A DNA stretch of 5,247 nt from Lutibacter sp. (lineage in GTDB: Bacteria > Bacteroidota > Bacteroidia > Flavobacteriales > Flavobacteriaceae): NCBI GenBank assembly GCA_004195315.1, contig SDWL01000166.1:1-5247 (forward strand). Direction: 5' to 3'. Both the position numbers and the translations under genes were made by a program. Of the stretch, positions 1 through 5,247 are shown in pieces (the first letter of the stretch is position 1; each line of letters starts with the position of its first letter). The notes under the pieces are model-generated. The model was given only the letters and a program-made list of their open reading frames with translations. It made no database searches and was not told the origin of the DNA.

Positions 1-631
1 ATATTGGAACATCATCATTATTATAAATCCAATCACTATAATTCTTTTTTATAAATTTAAAAAATAGCGAATTTGCTTCTTGTTTTTGGCTTTCTAATAT
101 TTCAACCATACCAGAATCATTAATATTTTCTAATTCCAATTCCCAATAAACCAATTTTTTATAAATATCAATCCATTCTTCATAAGAATTTACCATTGCC
201 AAATCCATCGCAATTTTTCTGAATTCTTGCTGATAGTTAGAAGTTGTTTTTTCTGAAACTAAGCGAGAATGGTCTAAAGTCTTTTTTAAACTCAATAATA
301 TTTGATGCGGATTTACGGGTTTAATTAAATAATCCGCTATTTTATTACCAATGGCATCTTCCATAATATATTCTTCTTCACTCTTGGTAATCATTACAAT
401 AGGTAAGTTTGCTTGTTTACTTTTTATTTCCGTGAGGGTTTCTAAGCCACTTAAACCAGGCATGTTTTCATCTAAAAAAACAATATCATAATTATTTTCA
501 TTGCACATATCAATTGCATCAGCTCCATTATTACAAGTTGAAACTATATATCCTTTTTTTTCTAAAAAAATAATGTGTGGTTTTAAAATATCTATTTCAT
601 CATCAACCCATAAAATGTTTATATCACTCAT
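1..631 (-). CDS. porX: PorX-type response regulator of the type IX secretion system (5' part, runs off left edge)
   Basis: The minus strand from an ATG at 631 down to base 2 reads 210 codons with no stop, so the 3' end lies outside the window. The protein opens with a receiver domain (about residues 4-120): acidic pair D10-D11 in ILWVDDE, phosphoacceptor D54 in FLDENMPGLSG, conserved T82 in VMITKSEEEY and K104 in YLIKPVNP. A helical stretch follows, including LDHSRL and MVNSYEEW. This combination is characteristic of PorX, the regulator that with sensor PorY controls T9SS genes in Bacteroidota. PorX proteins continue into a C-terminal PglZ/alkaline-phosphatase-fold domain, reported for PorX to cleave oligonucleotides; that part is not in this window, so it is assumed from the family. 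It is transcribed away from the HD gene. Identification rests on recognised sequence, with an ordinary response regulator as the fallback. Confidence 0.88.
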   Translation of the reverse strand, partial: MSDINILWVDDEIDILKPHIIFLEKKGYIVSTCNNGADAIDMCNENNYDIVFLDENMPGLSGLETLTEIKSKQANLPIVMITKSEEEYIMEDAIGNKIADYLIKPVNPHQILLSLKKTLDHSRLVSEKTTSNYQQEFRKIAMDLAMVNSYEEWIDIYKKLVYWELELENINDSGMVEILESQKQEANSLFFKFIKKNYSDWIYNNDDVPI

Positions 632-636
632 ATTGT

Positions 637-644
637 TATATTTG
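637..644 (+). promoter_or_regulatory. Candidate -7 promoter element for the HD phosphohydrolase gene
   Basis: TATATTTG matches the Bacteroidetes -7 consensus TAnnTTTG exactly and sits in the 38-base gap between the divergent porX and HD genes. It ends 25 bases before the TTG proposed as the HD start, so the leader would be about 20 bases. No clear TTTG or TTG is seen at the expected -33 distance; only TGTTT near 616-620 is close. If real, it lies downstream of the ATG at 577 and rules that start out. Confidence 0.45.
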
Positions 645-669
645 TAGCACTATTTATAAAATAATTGTT

Positions 670-1899
670 TTGAACGATAAAAAAACGAACAAACTTAAAA
701 TATTAAACGATCCAATTTACGGTTTTATTACGATTCCTAATACTTTAATTTGTGATTTGATAGATCATCCTTATTTTCAACGTTTAAGGCGTATTTCTCA
801 AATGGGATTGTCGCATTTAGTATATCCAGGAGCTCATCATACAAGGTTTCATCATGCACTTGGATGCATGCATTTAATGCAAAAAGCTGTGCGAAATTTA
901 CGAAGTAAGGGAATTGAAATTTCTAATGAAGAAGCCAATGCATTAAATATTGCGATTCTTTTGCACGATATTGGTCATGGAGCATTTTCACACGCTTTAG
1001 AGCAGAGTATTCTTACAGGAATTAATCATGAAGCCGTTTCGTTAAAATTTATGCAGGCTTTAAATATTGAGTTTAAAGGGCAGCTTACATTGGCAATCAC
1101 TATTTTTACAGAAAAGTATCATCGTAAGTTTTTGTATCAATTAATTTCTAGTCAATTAGATATGGACAGGTTGGATTATTTAAATCGTGATAGTTTTTAC
1201 ACAGGTGTTGCTGAAGGAAATATAAGCTCTGAGCGATTAATAGCGATGCTAAATGTTAAAGATGATAATTTAGTAATTGAAGAAAAAGGTATTTATTCTG
1301 TCGAAAAATTTATTGTAGCCAGAAGGTTAATGTATTGGCAAGTTTACTTGCATAAAACAGGTTTGGTGGCAGAAAAATTATTAGGAAAAATTTTAGAGCG
1401 AGCAAAAGTATTAGCTTTATCAGGTAAAAAATTACCAGCCAGTAAAGCATTTACTTATTTTTTAAATCATCAAATTACTGAAGAAAACTTCAGTTTAGAA
1501 ACACTTAAAACATTTGCTAAATTGGACGATTATGATGTTTTTTCTGCAATTAAAGAATGGATTTCACATGAAGATAAAGTAATATCAAAATTATCTGAAA
1601 GTTTAGTGAATAGAATATTACCAAAGGTTATACTTCAAAAAGAGCCATTTACAGAAGATCAAATTGTAAAAATTAAACAAGAAGTTAAAGGTATATTTAA
1701 GTTAAATGATTCAGAATTAGAGTATTTTGTATATCATGGTAAAATTCAAAATCAAGCATATGATGCTACAAAAAATACGATTCAAATTTTATATAAAAAT
1801 GGGGAAATTAAGGATGTTACTGAAGCTTCCGATCATTTAAATTTACAAGCATTGTCAAACCCAGTAATTAAGTATTATATATGCTATCCAAAGAAATAG
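670..1899 (+). CDS. HD-superfamily phosphohydrolase, SAMHD1/dGTPase-like (COG1078 type)
   Basis: With a TTG start at 670 the protein has 409 residues. The metal-binding HD signature is complete: H62 in TRFHHALG, H99-D100 in LLHDIGHGAFSH (H103 and H108 follow), and aspartates D164/D166 in LDMDRLDYLNRD. Spacing and wording resemble SAMHD1-like enzymes, which hydrolyse dNTPs or other nucleotide phosphoesters; the substrate here cannot be told from sequence. It has no signal peptide or membrane segment, so it is probably cytoplasmic. The C-terminal 150 residues are helical and not otherwise recognised. The same frame is open back to an ATG at 577, but that would run 55 bases antisense into porX and add a Cys/Tyr-rich tail unlike the family, whose homology starts near KLKILNDPIYGF. 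The only plausible start between is the TTG at 670. lpxD follows after 35 bases. Confidence 0.8.
   Translation: MNDKKTNKLKILNDPIYGFITIPNTLICDLIDHPYFQRLRRISQMGLSHLVYPGAHHTRFHHALGCMHLMQKAVRNLRSKGIEISNEEANALNIAILLHDIGHGAFSHALEQSILTGINHEAVSLKFMQALNIEFKGQLTLAITIFTEKYHRKFLYQLISSQLDMDRLDYLNRDSFYTGVAEGNISSERLIAMLNVKDDNLVIEEKGIYSVEKFIVARRLMYWQVYLHKTGLVAEKLLGKILERAKVLALSGKKLPASKAFTYFLNHQITEENFSLETLKTFAKLDDYDVFSAIKEWISHEDKVISKLSESLVNRILPKVILQKEPFTEDQIVKIKQEVKGIFKLNDSELEYFVYHGKIQNQAYDATKNTIQILYKNGEIKDVTEASDHLNLQALSNPVIKYYICYPKK
690..697 (-). promoter_or_regulatory. Candidate -7 promoter element for porX
   Basis: Read on the minus strand, 697 to 690 is TAAGTTTG, an exact match to the Bacteroidetes -7 consensus TAnnTTTG. 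It lies about 58 bases before the porX ATG at 631, giving a predicted leader of roughly 50 bases. A TTG at 715-713 could act as the -33 element, but the spacing (15 bases) is shorter than the usual 17-23. The element lies inside the first codons of the divergent HD gene. Exact matches also arise by chance in AT-rich DNA, so this is a prediction only. Confidence 0.35.
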
Positions 1900-1919
1900 G
1901 TAGTGTTCAACTTTTTTTT

Positions 1920-1927
1920 TACTTTTG
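1920..1927 (+). promoter_or_regulatory. Candidate -7 promoter element for the lpxD-lpxC/fabZ-lpxA operon
   Basis: TACTTTTG matches TAnnTTTG exactly and lies in the 35-base gap between the HD gene and lpxD, right after a run of nine T (1912-1920). The lpxD ATG begins only eight bases after its last G, so the transcript would start at or within a few bases of the start codon and have almost no leader. No clear -33 TTG is present around 1895-1903. The position between two genes makes a real promoter likelier than chance. Confidence 0.5.
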
Positions 1928-1934
1928 CAATTAA

Positions 1935-2972
1935 ATGAAATTTACAGCAAACCAAATAGCAGAAATTTTAGATGGTGAAATAGACGGAAATGAAAATGCC
2001 ATAGTCTATAAACTTTCAAAAATAGAGGAAGGAGAAGAAGGGTCTTTAACATTCCTCTCTAATCCTAAATATACCTCACATATTTATTCTACAAAAGCTT
2101 CTATTATAATTGTGAACAAAGATTTTGTTGTTGAAAATAAAATTGGTACAACTCTTATAAAGGTAGAAGATGCCTATGCTTCATTCTCTAAGCTTTTAGA
2201 ATTCTATAATGAAGTTAAATTAAATAAAACAGGAATTGAATCACCTTCGTTTATAAGTGAAACAGCTAAAATAGGTAAAAATTTATATTTAGGAGCTTTT
2301 GCATATTTAAGTAATAATGTACAACTGGGAGATAACGTGAAAATTTATCCAAATGTTTACATTGGTGATAACGTTACCATTGGTTCAAATACTACCATAT
2401 TCGCTGGAGCAAAAATTTACTCTGAAACTGTAATTGGTGAAAATTGTGCAATTCATTCAGGTGCTATCATAGGAGCTGATGGTTTTGGTTTTGCACCAAG
2501 TGCAGATGGTATTTATAATAAAATACCCCAAATTGGGAATGTTGTTATTGAAGATAATGTGGATATAGGAGCAGCTACAACTATTGATAGGGCAACATTA
2601 GGCTCAACAATTATTAGGAAAGGAGTGAAGTTAGATAACCAAATTCAAATAGCACATAATGTTGAAATTGGAAAAAATACGGTAATTGCAGCTCAAACTG
2701 GTATTGCAGGTTCAACTAAAATTGGAGAGAATTGTTTGATTGGTGGTCAAGTTGGTATTGCGGGACATTTAATAATAGGAAATAATATTCGTATGCAAGC
2801 CAAATCAGGTATTGGAAAAAACATTAAGGATAATGAAATTATTCAAGGAACACCAGCATTTGGTTATTCTGATTATAACAAATCATATGTATACTTTAAA
2901 AAATTACCTGAATTGGTTGTAAAACTAAATTCTTTAGAAAAAGAAATAAAAGCGTTAAAAGACTTATCATGA
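1935..2972 (+). CDS. lpxD: UDP-3-O-acylglucosamine N-acyltransferase LpxD
   Basis: LpxD transfers a 3-hydroxyacyl chain from acyl carrier protein to the 2-amino group of UDP-3-O-acylglucosamine, the third step of lipid A synthesis, in the cytoplasm as a homotrimer. The 345-residue product matches the family length (E. coli 341). Residues 1-100 form the N-terminal uridine-binding domain (SLTFLSNPKY at 37-46), and about 103-305 is a left-handed beta-helix of hexapeptide repeats such as IGDNVTIG. GADGFGFAP (180-188) and KLDNQIQIAHN (232-242) are conserved; H241 corresponds to catalytic H239 of E. coli and H278 in AGH to H276. The C-terminus (about 320-343) is a Leu/Lys/Glu-rich helix, possibly coiled coil. 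The ATG at 1935 gives the canonical MKFTANQIAEIL start; no Shine-Dalgarno site is seen. Its TGA overlaps the next gene's ATG. Confidence 0.96.
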   Translation: MKFTANQIAEILDGEIDGNENAIVYKLSKIEEGEEGSLTFLSNPKYTSHIYSTKASIIIVNKDFVVENKIGTTLIKVEDAYASFSKLLEFYNEVKLNKTGIESPSFISETAKIGKNLYLGAFAYLSNNVQLGDNVKIYPNVYIGDNVTIGSNTTIFAGAKIYSETVIGENCAIHSGAIIGADGFGFAPSADGIYNKIPQIGNVVIEDNVDIGAATTIDRATLGSTIIRKGVKLDNQIQIAHNVEIGKNTVIAAQTGIAGSTKIGENCLIGGQVGIAGHLIIGNNIRMQAKSGIGKNIKDNEIIQGTPAFGYSDYNKSYVYFKKLPELVVKLNSLEKEIKALKDLS

Positions 2973-4366
2973 AAAGTAAACAAAAAACAATCAAAAATGA
3001 AGTAACACTTTCGGGTGTTGGTTTACATACAGGGAATAAAGTTACTATGAATTTTAAACCTGCTCCTGTAAATTATGGATATGCTTTTGTGAGAATAGAT
3101 TTAGAAGGATCACCTGTAATTGAAGCAAGTGCAGAATATGTAATAAATACTCAAAGAGGTACAAATCTTGAAAAAAGAGGTGTTTTTGTAAATACATCTG
3201 AACATGTTTTAGCAGCTGTTGTTGCTTTGGGAATAGATAATATATGCATTGAAATAAATGCTCCAGAACCTCCAATTATGGATGGATCTTCAAAACATTT
3301 TATTGAAGCTCTTGAAAAAGCCGGAATTATTGAACAAGATTCAGAACGAGATGAATATATTGTAAAAGAGATTATTTCTTATAAAGATGAAGAATCTGGC
3401 AGTGAAATTATATTAATGCCTTCTGATGAATTTCAAATAACTACAATGGTAGATTTTGGAACTAAAGTATTAGGAACTCAAAATGCTACACTAGATTCGC
3501 TTTCGGATTTTAAAAATGAAATAGCCGATGCAAGAACGTTTAGTTTTTTGCATGAATTAGAAATGTTATTGGATAACAATTTAATACAAGGTGGCGATTT
3601 AAACAATGCCATAGTTTATGTAGATAAAGAAATATCTAATGAAACTATGGATAAATTAAAAAAAGCTTTTAATAAGGAAACACTTAATGTAAAAGCAAAT
3701 GGAATTCTGGATAATCTAACATTACGCTGGGCTAACGAAGCTGCACGGCATAAATTATTAGATGTTATAGGTGATTTAGCTTTAGTTGGTACAAGAATTA
3801 GAGGTAAGGTAATAGCTAATAAACCAGGACATTTAGTAAATACGGTTTTTGCAAAAAAGTTGCAAAAAATAATTAAACAAGAAAAAAGAAATAACGTACC
3901 TACGTATGATCTAGATAAAGCACCATTAATGGATATTCATAAAATTATGAGTATTCTTCCACACAGACCACCTTTTTTATTAATTGATAGAATTTTAGAA
4001 TTATCAAAAAATCATGTGGTTGGAATGAAAAATGTAACGATGAACGAACCTTTTTTTACAGGCCACTTTCCAGATGCACCAGTAATGCCAGGAGTCCTTC
4101 AAGTAGAAGCTATGGCTCAATGTGGCGGTGTTTTAGTATTAAGCTCAGTACCAGATCCAGAAAATTATTTAACTTATTTTATGAAAATGGATAAAGTAAA
4201 ATTCAAACAAAAAGTTTTACCAGGCGATACTTTAATATTTAGAGCAGAATTAATATCTCCAATTAGAAGAGGAATTTGTCATATGCAGTCCTATGGCTAT
4301 GCAAATGGTAAATTAGTAGTAGAAGCAGAACTAATGGCTCAAATAGCAAAAAAACCAAAAGAATAA
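2969..4366 (+). CDS. lpxC/fabZ: Bifunctional UDP-3-O-acyl-N-acetylglucosamine deacetylase / 3-hydroxyacyl-ACP dehydratase (LpxC-FabZ fusion)
   Basis: One 465-residue frame joins two enzymes. Residues 1 to about 305 are LpxC, the zinc deacetylase of the committed lipid A step: SGVGLHTG (15-22), E78 and zinc ligand H79 in SEHVLAA, DARTF (187-191), zinc ligands H261 and D265 in HKLLDVIGD, and H288 in KPGHLV, matching E. coli E78, H79, H238, D242 and H265. After a charged linker (about 303-320), residues 321-465 are a full FabZ hot-dog dehydratase: LPHRPPFLLIDRI, catalytic H366 in GHFPDAPVMPG and E380 in QVEAMAQ. FabZ makes trans-2-enoyl-ACP from the 3-hydroxyacyl-ACP that LpxA and LpxD also use. 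This fusion is known in Bacteroidota. The start ATG overlaps the lpxD stop (ATGA), which suggests coupled translation; the stop overlaps the lpxA ATG by one base. Nothing looks broken. Confidence 0.96.
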   Translation: MKSKQKTIKNEVTLSGVGLHTGNKVTMNFKPAPVNYGYAFVRIDLEGSPVIEASAEYVINTQRGTNLEKRGVFVNTSEHVLAAVVALGIDNICIEINAPEPPIMDGSSKHFIEALEKAGIIEQDSERDEYIVKEIISYKDEESGSEIILMPSDEFQITTMVDFGTKVLGTQNATLDSLSDFKNEIADARTFSFLHELEMLLDNNLIQGGDLNNAIVYVDKEISNETMDKLKKAFNKETLNVKANGILDNLTLRWANEAARHKLLDVIGDLALVGTRIRGKVIANKPGHLVNTVFAKKLQKIIKQEKRNNVPTYDLDKAPLMDIHKIMSILPHRPPFLLIDRILELSKNHVVGMKNVTMNEPFFTGHFPDAPVMPGVLQVEAMAQCGGVLVLSSVPDPENYLTYFMKMDKVKFKQKVLPGDTLIFRAELISPIRRGICHMQSYGYANGKLVVEAELMAQIAKKPKE

Positions 4367-5148
4367 TGAATCAACCTTTAGCATATATACACCCAGGAGC
4401 AAAAATTGCAACCAATGTAGTAGTAGAACCTTTTACAACCATTCATAATGATGTAACTATTGGTTCTGGGACTTGGATAGGTTCTAATGTAACCATTATG
4501 GAAGGAGCTAGAATTGGTGAAAATTGTAGAATTTTTCCAGGAGCAGTAATTTCAGCAATTCCTCAAGATTTGAAATTTGATGGAGAAGATTCTCTAGCTA
4601 TCATTGGTAATAATACCACAATTAGAGAGTGTGTAACTGTTAATAGAGGAACAAAAGCGCTTGGAAAAACTCAAATTGGTGATAATTGTTTAATTATGGC
4701 AACTTCACATGTCGCACATGATTGTGTAGTGGGTAATAACTGTATTTTAGCAAATGGTTCAATTATAGCTGGGCACGTAACTATTGGAGATTTTGCAATT
4801 TTAAGTGGTTTAGTAGCAGTACATCAATTTATTCATATTGGTGATCACGCATTAGTATCAGGAGGTTCTTTAGTTCGAAAAGACGTTCCTCCATTTGCTA
4901 AAGCAGGTAAAGAGCCATTATCATTTATTGGTATTAATTCAATAGGACTTAGAAGGCGAGGTTTTAAGACTGAAAAGATTAGAGAAATTCAAAATATATT
5001 TAGATTATTATACCAAAAAAATTATAATACTACACAAGCTTTAGAAAAAATTGAGGCTGAAATGGAAGCAACAAAAGAAAGAGATCAAATATTACTTTTT
5101 ATTAAAAATTCTCAAAGAGGAATTATGAAAGGCTATACAGGTAGTTAA
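4366..5148 (+). CDS. lpxA: UDP-N-acetylglucosamine O-acyltransferase LpxA
   Basis: LpxA moves a 3-hydroxyacyl chain from acyl carrier protein to the 3-OH of UDP-GlcNAc, the first step of lipid A synthesis; it acts as a cytoplasmic trimer. The 260-residue protein has the family length (E. coli 262). About residues 5-185 are a left-handed beta-helix of hexapeptide repeats, followed by a helical C-terminal domain beginning near GLRRRGF (194-200). Catalytic H118 in SHVAHD corresponds to E. coli H125; H137 in AGH and H153 in AVHQF match H144 and H160. IPQDLKF (65-71) and NRGT (93-96) are conserved. G166 aligns with E. coli G173, the residue that sets acyl-chain length, and a glycine there fits a long chain. 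The ATG shares its A with the TAA of lpxC/fabZ, a typical coupled junction; the leader is A-rich without a Shine-Dalgarno site. Confidence 0.96.
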   Translation: MNQPLAYIHPGAKIATNVVVEPFTTIHNDVTIGSGTWIGSNVTIMEGARIGENCRIFPGAVISAIPQDLKFDGEDSLAIIGNNTTIRECVTVNRGTKALGKTQIGDNCLIMATSHVAHDCVVGNNCILANGSIIAGHVTIGDFAILSGLVAVHQFIHIGDHALVSGGSLVRKDVPPFAKAGKEPLSFIGINSIGLRRRGFKTEKIREIQNIFRLLYQKNYNTTQALEKIEAEMEATKERDQILLFIKNSQRGIMKGYTGS

Positions 5149-5216
5149 TTTATTTATAAAACACCAAAAAAATAACACTATAAAACATAAAGGCTAATAG
5201 CTTAAAATAAAAAAAT

Positions 5217-5247
5217 ATGGCAACAACATCAGATATTAGAAATGGAT
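5217..5247 (+). CDS. efp: Elongation factor P, N-terminal fragment (runs off right edge)
   Basis: Only ten codons are visible, reading MATTSDIRNG. This matches the usual N-terminus of flavobacterial EF-P (M-x-T-T/S-SDIRNG), the translation factor that relieves ribosome stalling at proline runs, and efp is a known downstream neighbour of lpxA in this group. The ATG is preceded by an A-rich stretch (5204-5215), the usual start context in Bacteroidota. The 68 bases between lpxA and this ATG contain no TAnnTTTG match and no convincing terminator, so efp may be read through from the lpx operon. The short visible length limits certainty. Confidence 0.75.
   Translation, partial: MATTSDIRNG

Noticed and set aside
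632..669. Direct repeat ATTGTT at 632-637 and 664-669, about three helical turns apart, as a possible regulator site
   Set aside because: Six AT-rich bases repeated in a 38-base AT-rich gap is easily chance; no symmetry or third copy supports it.
679..685. Run of seven A near the HD gene start as a frameshift or phase-variation site
   Set aside because: The frame is intact through it to conserved protein, and such A runs are common in this AT-rich sequence.
1897..1925. T9 run after the HD gene stop as an intrinsic terminator
   Set aside because: No GC-rich hairpin precedes the T run, and the run abuts a consensus -7 promoter element, so it is better explained as promoter-region sequence.
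3054..3275. 73-codon open frame on the minus strand inside lpxC/fabZ
   Set aside because: It lies antisense to the well-conserved LpxC domain, has low-complexity Leu/Gln/His composition and resembles no known protein; it is a shadow of the real gene.
5190..5216. Inverted repeat GCTA-A-TAGC followed by A-rich sequence as a terminator between lpxA and efp
   Set aside because: The four-base arms leave a one-base loop, which cannot fold stably, and no T run follows on the plus strand.

Overview
The window looks like ordinary chromosomal DNA of a Gram-negative Bacteroidota, most likely a member of the Flavobacteriaceae. The grounds are strong AT richness, three matches to the Bacteroidetes -7 promoter element TAnnTTTG, A-rich leaders instead of Shine-Dalgarno sites, a PorX-type response regulator of the type IX secretion system (T9SS), and a fused LpxC-FabZ protein typical of this phylum.

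Layout: the left 631 bases hold the 5' two-thirds or less of porX on the minus strand, running off the window. Divergent from it, after about 38 bases, is an HD-superfamily phosphohydrolase gene read rightward (670-1899, TTG start proposed). Then come three tightly packed rightward genes for the first steps of lipid A synthesis: lpxD (1935-2972), the lpxC/fabZ fusion (2969-4366, 4-base overlap with lpxD) and lpxA (4366-5148, 1-base overlap with lpxC/fabZ). After a 68-base A-rich gap, the first ten codons of efp (elongation factor P) begin at 5217 and run off the right edge.

How the genes work together: LpxA puts a 3-hydroxyacyl chain on UDP-GlcNAc, the LpxC half deacetylates the product, and LpxD adds the second 3-hydroxyacyl chain. 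The FabZ half dehydrates 3-hydroxyacyl-ACP, the thioester that LpxA and LpxD also consume, so one polypeptide carries the committed lipid A step and the competing fatty-acid elongation step. All key catalytic residues are present in each enzyme. The overlaps suggest translational coupling.

No mobile element, CRISPR array, tRNA, rRNA, convincing terminator or broken gene was seen. I do not see an undescribed system here. The points most worth checking are the porX/HD divergent promoter region (which also decides the HD start codon), the very short or absent leader of lpxD, and the internal ATG at the start of the FabZ domain.
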